Assembly (NCBI RefSeq): GCF_900115505.1
Contig: NZ_FOWQ01000006.1
Coordinates: forward strand, 186,001 to 250,000
Length of the DNA: 64,000 nt
Direction of reading: 5' to 3'
DNA from: Geodermatophilus dictyosporus
GTDB taxonomy: Bacteria; Actinomycetota; Actinomycetes; Mycobacteriales; Geodermatophilaceae
Shown here: positions 7,974 through 18,805 of the stretch, piece by piece
Layout: each line of letters opens with the position of its first letter
Numbering within the stretch: the first letter of the stretch is position 1
Position numbers and translations under genes: made by a program
The notes under the pieces: model-generated
Databases searched by the model: none
Told to the model about the DNA's origin: nothing
Seen by the model: only the letters and a program-made list of their open reading frames with translations

Positions 7974-10097
7974 TCAGAGGGATCCGGTACTGCCAGGACC
8001 CGCCGCGCCCCAGTCGGTCACACCGGTGGCGGCGGCGAGGAAGGCCAGCTGGTCGGCGGCCAGGCCCACCGTGCGGCTCACCGCCCGGGCGCCGTGGCCC
8101 ACCGCCGTCTCCCGGCGCAGCACCACCGGCGCCTCGGCGGAGGTGGCCGCCTGCAGCGCGGCGGCGAGCTTGCGGGCGTGCAGCGGGTCGACGCGGGTGT
8201 CGGACTCGAAGGTGGTGAACAGCGTCGCCGGGTAGGCGGTGCCCTCGCGGACCGCGTGGTACGGGGAGTAGCCCAGCAGCCAGCCGAGCTCGACCGGGTC
8301 GTCGGCGGTGCCGTACTCGTCGTTCCAGGTGCGGCCCAGGCCGAAGCGCTCGTAGCGGACCATGTCCAGCAGCGGCGCGCTGCAGACCACGCCCGCGACG
8401 AGGTCGGGCCGCTGGGTGAGCGTGGCGCCCACCAGCAGCCCGCCGTTCGAGCCGCCCATGACCGCCAGTCGCGCGGGCGTCGTCCAGCCCTCGGCGACCA
8501 GGTGCTCACCGGCGGCGGCGAAGTCGTCGAAGACGTTCTGCTTGCGCTCGCGCATGCCCGCGCGGTGCCACTCCTCGCCGTGCTCGGAGCCGCCGCGCAG
8601 GTTGGCCACCGCCCACACCCCGCCGGCGGCGACCCAGGCCAGCGCCTGCGCCGAGTAGGCCGGGGTGAGGGACACGTCGAAGCCGCCGTAGCCGTAGAGC
8701 ACCGTCGGCCGCGGGGTGTCCGGCGCGCCGGTCGCCGACAGGACGAAGAGGTGCACCGGCGTCCCGTCGCGCGAGGTGGCGTGCGTCTCGACGACGGTCA
8801 CCTCCGGCACGTCGCCGGCGACGGGCGCGCGCTCGTCCTCCACCAACGCCGTGGGCGCAGCGGCGTCCCAGCGCAGCACCGACGGCGGGGTGGAGTAGTC
8901 GGTGTAGCCGACCCACGCCGTCGTCCCGCCCTCCGGCGGTGCGCTGACGCCCGAGACGCTGCCCGGCGGGAGTCCGCTCACGTCGGCCAGCCGTCCCGAG
9001 CCGTCACCGGCCCAGACCGAGAGCCGGTCGGTGGCGTCGACGGAGTGGACGGCGAGCACCTGCAGCGACCCGTCGGCGCCGTCGACCAGGGCGACGTCGG
9101 AGAGCACGCCCTCGCCTGACTCCGGGACGACGTCGGCCCAGCGCTCCGGGGTCCAGGTCGCGGGGTCGGCGGGGTCGGCGACGGCCAGCCGCCAGCGGGG
9201 GGTGCCGCGGTCGCTCATCAGCCACAGGCGGCCGTCGCGGGCGACCCAGGCGGCGGTCTGCGCGTCGACGCCGACCTGCAGGTCCCGCAGGCTGCCGTCG
9301 CCGGCCAGGTCGGCCAGCCACACGTCGTCGCGCGGCGCGGTGCCGGCCGAGGCGGAGACGACCAGCCAGCGGCCGTCGGCGCTGACCCGGACGCCGTAGT
9401 AGTTGGTCGGGTCGAGACCCTCGCCGTGCACCAGGACGTCGCCGGCGGGGTCGGCGCCGACGTGGTGGCGCCACACCCGCCGGTGGAACTGCTCCTCGCC
9501 CGCGGGGACCTGGTCCGGGGCGAGGCGGCGGACGTAGTACAGCTCCTCGCCGCCGGGCAGCCAGGCGACGGGGGAGTAGCGGCAGCGGTCCACCGGGCCG
9601 TCGAGGCGCTCGCCGGTGGCGACGTCGAGCACGAACAGCCGCGACTCCTCGTCGCCGCCGGTGGACAGCTGGTAGGCCAGCCGGTCGCCCTCCCAGGACG
9701 GCGACCAGGCGTCGAGCGTCGTCGTCCCCGACGGGTCGACCGCCATCGGGTCGACGAGCACCCGCACGGTGCCGTCGGGCTCGCGGACCCGCAGCACCGC
9801 GTGCTCCTGGCCGGGGTCGCGGCGCGTGGAGAAGGCCCGGCCGCCGCGGTGCACCGGGACGCCGACCGCGCCGGCGTGCACGAGCCGCTCCAGGCGGGCG
9901 GCGAGGCCCGCGCGGGCCGGGAGCCTGCCGAGGACGTCGGTGGCGAGCGCGTCCTGGGCAGCCGTCCACGCACGGGTGCGCGGGTCGTCGGGGTCCTCGA
10001 GCCAGCGGTAGGGGTCGGCGACGCGGTGGCCGTGCAGGTCCTCGACGAGGTCGAGCCGCTCGGCGTGGGGAGGGCGCACCCGGCCCACCGTAAACAC
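7974..10097 (-). CDS. prolyl oligopeptidase family serine peptidase (S9A)
   Basis: A protein of about 707 residues with the two-part build of prolyl oligopeptidases: an N-terminal beta-propeller (start 'HGHRVADPYRWLEDPDD') and a C-terminal alpha/beta hydrolase. The nucleophile serine lies in 'MGGSNGGLLVG', the histidine in 'AVGHGARAVSRT' near the end, and the 'YGYGGFDVSLTPAYS' loop precedes the catalytic domain. No signal peptide is evident, so it probably cleaves short proline-containing peptides in the cytoplasm. Three in-frame GTG codons (10097, 10088, 10079) compete as start, none with a clear ribosome site. I give the longest, and the first homologous residues begin after the third. Confidence 0.9.
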   Translation of the reverse strand: MFTVGRVRPPHAERLDLVEDLHGHRVADPYRWLEDPDDPRTRAWTAAQDALATDVLGRLPARAGLAARLERLVHAGAVGVPVHRGGRAFSTRRDPGQEHAVLRVREPDGTVRVLVDPMAVDPSGTTTLDAWSPSWEGDRLAYQLSTGGDEESRLFVLDVATGERLDGPVDRCRYSPVAWLPGGEELYYVRRLAPDQVPAGEEQFHRRVWRHHVGADPAGDVLVHGEGLDPTNYYGVRVSADGRWLVVSASAGTAPRDDVWLADLAGDGSLRDLQVGVDAQTAAWVARDGRLWLMSDRGTPRWRLAVADPADPATWTPERWADVVPESGEGVLSDVALVDGADGSLQVLAVHSVDATDRLSVWAGDGSGRLADVSGLPPGSVSGVSAPPEGGTTAWVGYTDYSTPPSVLRWDAAAPTALVEDERAPVAGDVPEVTVVETHATSRDGTPVHLFVLSATGAPDTPRPTVLYGYGGFDVSLTPAYSAQALAWVAAGGVWAVANLRGGSEHGEEWHRAGMRERKQNVFDDFAAAGEHLVAEGWTTPARLAVMGGSNGGLLVGATLTQRPDLVAGVVCSAPLLDMVRYERFGLGRTWNDEYGTADDPVELGWLLGYSPYHAVREGTAYPATLFTTFESDTRVDPLHARKLAAALQAATSAEAPVVLRRETAVGHGARAVSRTVGLAADQLAFLAAATGVTDWGAAGPGSTGSL

Positions 10098-10209
10098 CGT
10101 CCGGCGGGGTCCCGGGACGTGCCACCGGCTCCCCCGCGCGCCGGAGGGCCTGGCCAGGGCAGGATGGGGAGGCCCGCGGGCCGCCCCGGTACGGCGGTCC
10201 GGGGCGTCC

Positions 10210-10219
10210 GGAGGTGATC
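10210..10219 (+). promoter_or_regulatory. unusually perfect Shine-Dalgarno site of the HNH gene
   Basis: Bases 10210-10219 read GGAGGTGATC, ten bases fully complementary to the end of bacterial 16S rRNA. The GGAGG core sits six bases before the GTG at 10221, which decides that start. Confidence 0.75.
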
Positions 10220-10220
10220 C

Positions 10221-10826
10221 GTGCCGCGTACAGCGCCCGGGTCGGTCGTGGGCCAGCCAGGTCCGCGCCGCGACCCCGTCCCCCGCCCCCGGCTGCCCGT
10301 GCCCTCGTCCGGCACGACGTCGGCGACGCTGCTGCTCAACGCCACCTACGAGCCGCTGTGCGTGGTCTCCAGCCGCCGCGCCATCGTCCTCGTGCTGGCC
10401 GACAAGGCGGTGCCGGTGGACACCGCCGCCGAGGTCGTGCACGCCGAGCGGGTGAGCCTGGCCGTGCCCGTCGTCGTCCGGCTGACCCGGTACGTGCGGG
10501 TGCCCTACCCGGCGCAGGTGCCGCTGTCGCGCCGCGCGGTGTTCACCCGCGACGGGCAGACCTGCGTCTACTGCGGCGGGTCGGCCACGAGCATCGACCA
10601 CGTCGTACCGCGCAGCCGCGGCGGCACGCACACCTGGGACAACGTGGTGGCCGCCTGCCGCCGGTGCAACCACACCAAGGCCGACCGGTCGCTGGCCGAG
10701 CTCGGCTGGAAGCTGCCGCACCCGCCGCACACCCCCAGCGGCGCGGCCTGGCGGCTGCTCGGCGCGCGCACCGTCGACCCCCGCTGGCGCGAGTGGCTCG
10801 GCGTGCCCGAGAGCGTCTCCGCGTGA
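10221..10826 (+). CDS. HNH endonuclease family protein
   Basis: A 201-residue protein with an N-terminal conserved part ('LLLNATYEPLCVVSSRRA', about residues 36-53) and a C-terminal HNH nuclease domain. The zinc ligands are C115, C118, C146 and C149, and the HNH core is 'SIDHVVPRSRGG' with H127, N141 and H151. This is a chromosomal actinobacterial family, not a homing endonuclease inside an intron. The first 30 residues are Pro/Arg-rich and probably disordered. The GTG start at 10221 is fixed by a perfect ribosome binding site. Its stop overlaps the next gene by GTGA. An HNH gene at this place next to glbO is also found in mycobacteria, as I recall. The cellular role is unknown. Confidence 0.85.
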   Translation: MPRTAPGSVVGQPGPRRDPVPRPRLPVPSSGTTSATLLLNATYEPLCVVSSRRAIVLVLADKAVPVDTAAEVVHAERVSLAVPVVVRLTRYVRVPYPAQVPLSRRAVFTRDGQTCVYCGGSATSIDHVVPRSRGGTHTWDNVVAACRRCNHTKADRSLAELGWKLPHPPHTPSGAAWRLLGARTVDPRWREWLGVPESVSA

Positions 10827-11683
10827 CCAGCCCCGGCACCGCGCGGCGGCTGTGGGCGCTCGGGGAGCCGTACCACGCGGTCACCTACTTCGCCGACGAG
10901 GCGCGGGCCGCGGGCGGGGCCACCGGCCTGCGCGGCTTCTGGTCGGTCTACTTCGCGCAGCGGGCGGCGCCGCTCGGGCCGGTCGGCGCGGAGGTGGTGA
11001 CGGCGACCTTCTACAACTTCGCGCCGTCCTTCGTCGCGCGGCGGGTGCCGGACGTGTGGTCCTCGACCACTCCGGCCGCGGCGCTGGAGGCCCGGCTGAG
11101 CGGGGTGGACGGCGCCGTCCGCCGCGTGCTGGGGGAGTGGGCCGACTCGCCGGAGGCCGCCGAGGCCGCGCGGCTGGCCGGTGCCGCGGCCGCCGCGGTG
11201 GACCTGCCGGGGCGGCCGCTGGCGGCGGCCAACGCCGGGCTGGAGGTCCCCGGCGAGCCGCACCTGGCGCTGTGGCAGGCGCTCACGACCCTGCGCGAGC
11301 ACCGCGGCGACGGGCACAGCGCGGCACTGCTGGACCGTGAGGTGTCCGGGGTCGGGGCGCACGTGCTCGCGGCCGCGGCGGGCCGCAGCGACCGCGAGTG
11401 GCTGCAGCGGGCCCGGGGCTGGGACGACGGGGAGTGGACGGCGGCCGCCGACGAGCTCGCCGCCCGCGGCTGGCTCGACGGCGCGGAGCTCAGCGCCGAG
11501 GGCCTGGCGATGGTCACCGCGATCGAGGCCGACACCGACCGGCTGGCGCTGCGGCCGTGGCGGGCGCTCGGCGACACCGGGTGCGACCGGCTGGCCGAGC
11601 TGCTGGTGCCGCTGCGCCGCGCCGTCGTCACCGCGGGGCTGTTCCCCGACCGCAACCCGATCGGCGCCCCCGACCCGGAGTGA
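10823..11683 (+). CDS. SCO6745-like protein, winged-helix related
   Basis: A 286-residue cytoplasmic protein resembling the actinobacterial SCO6745 family. Seen features are 'LWALGEPYHAVTYFADEA' at the N-terminus, 'GFWSVYFAQRAAPLG' near residues 37-51, 'FYNFAPSFVARRVPDVW', and a C-terminal part with helix-turn-helix-like spacing ('AADELAARGWLDGAELSAEG'). The last part suggests a MarR-like winged helix, but no DNA target is known. Its GTG overlaps the HNH stop by four bases, so the two genes form an operon. No function is firmly assigned to the family. Confidence 0.75.
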   Translation: MTSPGTARRLWALGEPYHAVTYFADEARAAGGATGLRGFWSVYFAQRAAPLGPVGAEVVTATFYNFAPSFVARRVPDVWSSTTPAAALEARLSGVDGAVRRVLGEWADSPEAAEAARLAGAAAAAVDLPGRPLAAANAGLEVPGEPHLALWQALTTLREHRGDGHSAALLDREVSGVGAHVLAAAAGRSDREWLQRARGWDDGEWTAAADELAARGWLDGAELSAEGLAMVTAIEADTDRLALRPWRALGDTGCDRLAELLVPLRRAVVTAGLFPDRNPIGAPDPE

Positions 11684-11693
11684 CCCTCGTGGA

Positions 11694-12947
11694 TCACGTG
11701 ACGCGGGTGCGCTCCTCGGGGTAGGCGCGCCACCCGCCGTCCTGCAGGAGCGCGCGGAACCGGTCGACGGCGTCCCACACGTCGACGAAGCGCGTGTAGA
11801 GCGGCGCCGGGCCCAGCCGCACCCGGTCGGGCGTCCGGAAGTCGGGGACCACCCCGCGGTCGACCAGCGCCCGCGTCAGCTGCCAGGCGTGCGGGTGGGC
11901 CAGCGTGACGTGCGCGCCCCGCCGCGCGCCGTCCCGCGGGCTGGCCAGCGCCACCCCGTGCGGCGCCAGGTGCTCGTCGGCCAGCGCCACCAGCAGCGCG
12001 GACATCGCCCGCCCCTTGGCCGCCAGCCGACCGATCCCGGCCTCGGCCACCAGCCGCGCGCCGACCTCCACCGCGGCGGCGGCCAGCACCGGCGGCGTCC
12101 CGGCGGCGAACCGGTCGATGCCCGGCGCCGGGTCGTAGGCCGGGCCCATCTCGAACTGGTCCCGCTGGCCGAACCAGCCCCAGATCGGCTGGCGCAGCTG
12201 CTCCTGCAGCTCCCGCCGCACGAAGAGGAAGGCCGGCGCCCCCGGCCCGCCGTTGAGGTACTTGTACGTGCAGCCGACGGCGAGGTCGACGTCGTTCGCG
12301 GCCAGGTCGACCTCCACCGCGCCGACGGCGTGCGAGAGGTCCCAGACCACCAGCGCCCCGGCGGCCCGCGCGGCCGACGTCACCGCGGCGACGTCGGCCA
12401 GCGCGCCGGAGCGGTAGGCCACCGCCGACAGCACGACGACGGTGACCCGCTCGTCCAGCGCGGCGTACAGCACCGCGGGGTCGAGGCCCTCGTCGACGTC
12501 GGCCGGCACCTCCCGGACCGCCATGCCGCGCGCCGCGGCCACCCCGGCGACCACGTAGCGGTCGGTGGGGAAGTCGTCGGCGCAGCAGACCAGCACGTCG
12601 CGGCCCGGCCGGGCGTCCGCGGCGGCCACCAGGAGTTTGTAGAGGTCGACCGTCGTCGAGTCCGACAGCAGCACCTCGCCCGGCCGCGCGCCCAGGACCC
12701 CGGTGCCGATGACGTCGCCGACGCGCGTGCCGACGTCGATCCACGACCTCCACGAGCCGACCAGGCCGCGGCCCCACTCCTGCTCGGCCACCCGGGCCAG
12801 CGCCGCCGGGGTCTCCAGAGGCATCCGGCCCAGCGAGTTGCCGTCGAGGTAGAGCAGCCCGTCGTCGACGCCGGCGAAGCGGTCGCGGAAGCCGGCCAGC
12901 GGGTCGGCGGCGTCGAGCGCCTCGGCGGCGGAGCGCGTGAGGTCCAC
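11694..12947 (-). CDS. kynU: kynureninase
   Basis: A 417-residue PLP enzyme that cleaves kynurenine to anthranilate and alanine in tryptophan breakdown. Family marks: 'LYLDGNSLGRMP' at residues 32-43, 'DDFPTDRYV', 'WDLSHAVGA' with the PLP-contacting D203, and the Schiff-base lysine K229 in 'CTYKYLNGG'. The length is normal. The GTG start at 12947 is 37 bases from the divergent amidase start. No tryptophan 2,3-dioxygenase gene is present in the window; the formamidase step could conceivably be served by another hydrolase. Pathway context is therefore incomplete here. Confidence 0.93.
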   Translation of the reverse strand: MDLTRSAAEALDAADPLAGFRDRFAGVDDGLLYLDGNSLGRMPLETPAALARVAEQEWGRGLVGSWRSWIDVGTRVGDVIGTGVLGARPGEVLLSDSTTVDLYKLLVAAADARPGRDVLVCCADDFPTDRYVVAGVAAARGMAVREVPADVDEGLDPAVLYAALDERVTVVVLSAVAYRSGALADVAAVTSAARAAGALVVWDLSHAVGAVEVDLAANDVDLAVGCTYKYLNGGPGAPAFLFVRRELQEQLRQPIWGWFGQRDQFEMGPAYDPAPGIDRFAAGTPPVLAAAAVEVGARLVAEAGIGRLAAKGRAMSALLVALADEHLAPHGVALASPRDGARRGAHVTLAHPHAWQLTRALVDRGVVPDFRTPDRVRLGPAPLYTRFVDVWDAVDRFRALLQDGGWRAYPEERTRVT

Positions 12948-12984
12948 GGGGCCTGTCTACCGCGCGGCGCTAGCGTCGCCGCTC

Positions 12985-14439
12985 GTGACGCAGCTGCACG
13001 ACCTGACGGCCCTGGAGCAGGCGGCCGCCGTCCGTGCCCGGGAGGTGAGCCCCACCGAGCTGGTGCGGCACGCCCTCGCCCGGGTCGAGGCGCTCGACGC
13101 CGGCCTCGGCGCCTTCGTCACCGTCACGCCCGAGCGGGCGCTGGCCGCCGCCGCGGCGGCCGATGCCCGGGTGCTGCGCGGCGGGGAGCTGCCGCCGCTG
13201 CTGGGCGTGCCGACCGCGATCAAGGACCTCAACAACACCGCCGGCGTGCGCACCACCTTCGGCTGCCCGGTGTTCGCCGACTTCGTGCCGACGGTCGACG
13301 ACGCCGTCGTGACCGCGCTGGCCGCCGCCGGGACGATCAGCCTGGGGAAGACCAACACGCCCGAGTTCGGCTTCCCCTGCTACACCGACAACGCCCTCGT
13401 CGGCCCGGCCCGCACCCCCTGGGACCCGGCGCGACTGGCCGGCGGCTCCAGCGGCGGCGCGGCGGTGGCGGTCGCGGCCGGCATGGTGCCGTTCGCGCAG
13501 GGCAGCGACGGCGGCGGCTCGATCCGCATCCCGGCCAGCGTCAACGGCCTGGTCGGCATCAAGCCGGCCCGCGGCCGGGTGAGCAACGCGCCGCTCGGCG
13601 CCGACGTCACCGGGCTCGGCACCAACGGCCCGCTGGCCCGCACCGTGCGCGACGCCGCCGCGGTGCTCGACGCGATGGCCGGCCCGGTGACCGGCGACGC
13701 CACCTGGGCGCCCCCGCTGCCGCCGGGGGAGACCTTCCTCGGTTGCGCCGACCGGCCGGTGGGCCGGCTGCGGATCGGCCGCACGGTCGAGTCGCCGATG
13801 CCCGACGCCGTCCTCGACCCGGAGGTGGTCGAGGCGCTCGACGACGCCGGCCGGCTGCTCGAGGACCTCGGTCACGAGGTGGTCGACGTCCCTCCCGGCC
13901 TGCTCACGCCCGACGTGCTGGCCGCCTTCGAGCGGGTGTGGTCGCTGTCGGGGACGCTGCTGCCGGTGCCCGCCGACCGGGTGCGGGAGCTGCGGCCGCT
14001 GACCCGCGAGCTGCGCGGCCGCGGGCTGGCGCTGTCGGCCCGGGCGGCGATGGAGGCGCTCACCGCGCTGCGGCTGTTCGCCCGCCGGTTCATCGCGGCC
14101 ACCGCGGACTTCGACGTCCTGCTGGCGCCGGTGACGACGATGACGCCGCGGCCGCTGGGCTGGTTCGACGCCGACGGCGACGGCGCCGCGGACTTCGAGC
14201 GGCAGAAGCGCTACGCCGCCTTCACCGCCGTCTACAACGTCACCGGGCAGCCGGCCGTGAGCCTGCCGCTGTGGTGGACCGACGGCGGCCTGCCGATCGG
14301 CACCATGCTGGTCGGGCGCCCGGCGGACGAGGCCACCCTGATCGCGCTGTCGGCCCGGCTGGAGGAGGCCCGGCCCTGGTCGCGACGCCACCCGCCGCAG
14401 TGGGACGCGCACCGATGGACGGGGACCCCGGTTGGGTAG
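12985..14439 (+). CDS. amidase (amidase signature family)
   Basis: A 484-residue amidase-signature enzyme with the Ser-cisSer-Lys triad: K80 in 'AIKDLNN', the cis-serine in 'GGSSGGAAVA' at about residues 153-162, and the nucleophile S179 in 'SDGGGSIRIPA'. The family hydrolyses amide bonds of many small molecules; the substrate here is unknown. It lacks GatB/GatC partners, and the sequence is not an obvious GatA. The GTG start at 12985 lies 37 bases from the divergent kynU start, so both may share a regulatory region. The short gap of nine bases to the next gene suggests cotranscription with the CtaJ-like gene. Confidence 0.9.
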   Translation: MTQLHDLTALEQAAAVRAREVSPTELVRHALARVEALDAGLGAFVTVTPERALAAAAAADARVLRGGELPPLLGVPTAIKDLNNTAGVRTTFGCPVFADFVPTVDDAVVTALAAAGTISLGKTNTPEFGFPCYTDNALVGPARTPWDPARLAGGSSGGAAVAVAAGMVPFAQGSDGGGSIRIPASVNGLVGIKPARGRVSNAPLGADVTGLGTNGPLARTVRDAAAVLDAMAGPVTGDATWAPPLPPGETFLGCADRPVGRLRIGRTVESPMPDAVLDPEVVEALDDAGRLLEDLGHEVVDVPPGLLTPDVLAAFERVWSLSGTLLPVPADRVRELRPLTRELRGRGLALSARAAMEALTALRLFARRFIAATADFDVLLAPVTTMTPRPLGWFDADGDGAADFERQKRYAAFTAVYNVTGQPAVSLPLWWTDGGLPIGTMLVGRPADEATLIALSARLEEARPWSRRHPPQWDAHRWTGTPVG

Positions 14440-14448
14440 GTTGTCGGC

Positions 14449-14811
14449 GTGACCGTCGTCGAGACACTGCTCGTCTTCCTCGTCGCGCCGCTGGCCGTCT
14501 ACGTCCTGCTGTGGGCGCTGACCTACCTGCCCGGCGGGCGCAAGCGGCAGGGCGTCCAGTACAAGCCCGGGCAGTCCTGGGACCACGAGCCGGTCTGGTA
14601 CGAGCCCCAGCCGGCGAACGCGCCGACCCACGCCGCCGGCGAGGGGGACACCCAGGCCGTCGGCTCCTCGCTGTACGGCGAGACGGCGGCCATCGGCTCC
14701 GGTGACGGCGCCGGCCCGGGGCACGGCAGCCACGGCGCCACCGCGATCACGGCCGGCGCCCCCACCCCCGCGAACGTCGGCCCGCTCGGCGGCGCCCGCG
14801 GGACCTGGTGA
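14449..14811 (+). CDS. small membrane protein resembling cytochrome aa3 oxidase subunit CtaJ
   Basis: A 120-residue protein with one N-terminal membrane helix (about residues 5-27), then a conserved patch 'YKPGQSWDHEPVWYEP' and a Gly/Ala/His-rich disordered tail. Helix plus 'PG..W..EPVW' is the pattern I recall for CtaJ, an accessory subunit of the actinobacterial aa3 oxidase in the III2-IV2 supercomplex. In mycobacteria its gene also sits next to the DUF5130 gene and pepN. The assignment rests on this pattern and on gene order. The GTG start at 14449 follows the amidase stop by nine bases. Confidence 0.65.
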   Translation: MTVVETLLVFLVAPLAVYVLLWALTYLPGGRKRQGVQYKPGQSWDHEPVWYEPQPANAPTHAAGEGDTQAVGSSLYGETAAIGSGDGAGPGHGSHGATAITAGAPTPANVGPLGGARGTW

Positions 14812-14862
14812 CATGACCCGCCCGACCCCCACCCACCTCGCGACCGCCCCCGGAGGCCGTCG

Positions 14863-15315
14863 ATGACCCGCGTCCTGCACGCCGAGCCCCACGACACGGG
14901 GACGGTGGACACCGCGCCCAACCGTGCCGACGAGGGCTACGACACCGTCTTCAGCTACCGGGAGCTGGCCCGGCTCGACGAGGCGCTCACGATGTCCTCG
15001 CGCGAGACCGGCCTGCGCTTCACGCTCTACATCGGCGACCTGGGCAAGCAGACCCGGCTGCGCGCCGAGGAGCTCCACGCCCGCGGCGGCGACCCGGCCA
15101 ACTCGGTGCTGCTCGCCGTCTCGCCGGGGCAGCGGGTGATCGAGGTGGTCACCGGCCCGTCGGCCGCCCGTCGGCTGCCCGACCGGGCGTGCGCGCTGGC
15201 CGTGCTGTCGATGACGAACTCCTTCGCCTCCGGAGACCTCGTGGGCGGTGTCGTCAACGGCCTGCGGCAGCTCTCCGACCAGGCCGGCCACCCCCGCCTG
15301 GCTCGCGACCACTAG
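14863..15315 (+). CDS. DUF5130 family protein (PRSAF1-like)
   Basis: A 150-residue protein of the DUF5130 family, related to TPM-type domains: 'LDEALTMSSRETGLRFTLYI', 'RAEELHARGGDPANSVLLAV', 'AVLSMTNSFASGDLVGGV'. From memory, the mycobacterial member beside pepN copurifies with the respiratory supercomplex (named PRSAF1), which would place this protein at the membrane with the upstream CtaJ-like protein. The ATG start at 14863 is preceded by CGGAGG. A very strong hairpin follows. The functional link should be treated as a family-based expectation. Confidence 0.8.
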   Translation: MTRVLHAEPHDTGTVDTAPNRADEGYDTVFSYRELARLDEALTMSSRETGLRFTLYIGDLGKQTRLRAEELHARGGDPANSVLLAVSPGQRVIEVVTGPSAARRLPDRACALAVLSMTNSFASGDLVGGVVNGLRQLSDQAGHPRLARDH

Positions 15316-15337
15316 CAGAGGACCTCCTGACGAAGGC

Positions 15338-15386
15338 CGAACGGGAGAGGCCCAGGACCGATCGGGTCCTGGGCCTCTCCCGTTCG
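15338..15386. terminator. strong bidirectional terminator hairpin
   Basis: A perfect 22-bp inverted repeat (15338-15359 with 15365-15386) and five-base loop lies exactly between the convergent ends of the DUF5130 gene (15315) and pepN (15392). It can terminate both transcripts. Confidence 0.85.
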
Positions 15387-15391
15387 ACCGT

Positions 15392-17950
<2,559 letters not shown>

Positions 17951-18082
17951 GCCCGGCAGCTTCCCACGGACTGCCGACACGCCCGGCGGCACGGGGAACA
18001 ACCCCCCGGCCGGGGCACTTGGCAGCCAGCAGCGGTCCGGGCACGTCCTGCGCCCGGACGACGACGAGAGCGAGAGTGAGCG

Positions 18083-18745
18083 ATGACTGAGGCAGTGCAG
18101 AGCGCCCCCACGAAGGCACGGGTGGACTTCTGGTTCGACCCGCTGTGCCCGTGGGCGTGGCTGACCAGCCGCTGGGTCCTCGAGGCAGCGAAGGTGCGCG
18201 ACATCGACCTGCACTGGCACGTCATGTCGCTGGCGGTGCTCAACCGCGGCCGCGACCTGCCGCCGGACTACCAGCAGATGATGGAGCAGGCGTGGGGCCC
18301 GGTCCGGGTCGCGATCGCCGCCGCCGAGAAGCACGGCGATGAGGTCCTCGGCGACCTCTACACGGCCATGGGCACGCTGCGCCACCACGAGGGCAGGGAG
18401 CTCGACGAGATCGTCGCGCCGGCGCTGGAGCGCGTCGGCCTGCCCGCCGAGCTGGCCGGGGCGGCGACGTCGACCGAGTACGACGAGGCGCTGGAGAAGA
18501 GCCACCACGCCGGCATGGACCCCGTCGGTGACGACGTCGGCACGCCCGTCGTGCACATCGACGGCGTGGCCTTCTTCGGCCCGGTGATCAGCAAGGTGCC
18601 CACGGGCGAGGACGCCGGCAAGGCCTTCGACGGCGCCGTCCTGCTGGCCAACCTCCCCGACTTCTGGGAGCTCAAGCGGACCCGCACCTCCGGACCGGAG
18701 ATGGACTCGGTGCCCGCCGACGCGCTGCAGCTCACCCGCCGCTAG
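18083..18745 (+). CDS. DsbA-family mycothiol-dependent nitroreductase-like protein (Rv2466c family)
   Basis: A 220-residue thioredoxin-fold protein. The start '[18 protein letters not shown]' and later 'HVMSLAVLN', '[16 protein letters not shown]' and 'ELKRTRT' match the mycobacterial enzyme Rv2466c, a mycothiol-dependent reductase. The active-site motif here is CPWA (C22 to A25), so the resolving cysteine of the CPWC motif I recall for Rv2466c is absent and only the attacking cysteine remains. A mono-thiol mechanism with mycothiol is possible. The ATG at 18083 has a GAGAGTGAG upstream. A long hairpin follows the gene. Confidence 0.85.
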   Translation: MTEAVQSAPTKARVDFWFDPLCPWAWLTSRWVLEAAKVRDIDLHWHVMSLAVLNRGRDLPPDYQQMMEQAWGPVRVAIAAAEKHGDEVLGDLYTAMGTLRHHEGRELDEIVAPALERVGLPAELAGAATSTEYDEALEKSHHAGMDPVGDDVGTPVVHIDGVAFFGPVISKVPTGEDAGKAFDGAVLLANLPDFWELKRTRTSGPEMDSVPADALQLTRR

Positions 18746-18751
18746 TCCCTC

Positions 18752-18800
18752 CCGTGCACTCCCGCGGATCTGCACCGTGCAGATCCGCGGGAGTGCACGG
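18752..18800. terminator. perfect 23-bp hairpin between dsbA-like and SDR genes
   Basis: Bases 18752-18774 and 18778-18800 are exact inverted repeats with a three-base loop. It follows the dsbA-like stop by six bases and ends only five bases before the putative ATG of the SDR gene. It is a probable terminator. It would also hide the SDR ribosome binding site if the two genes were read together. Confidence 0.7.
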
Positions 18801-18805
18801 CTGGC

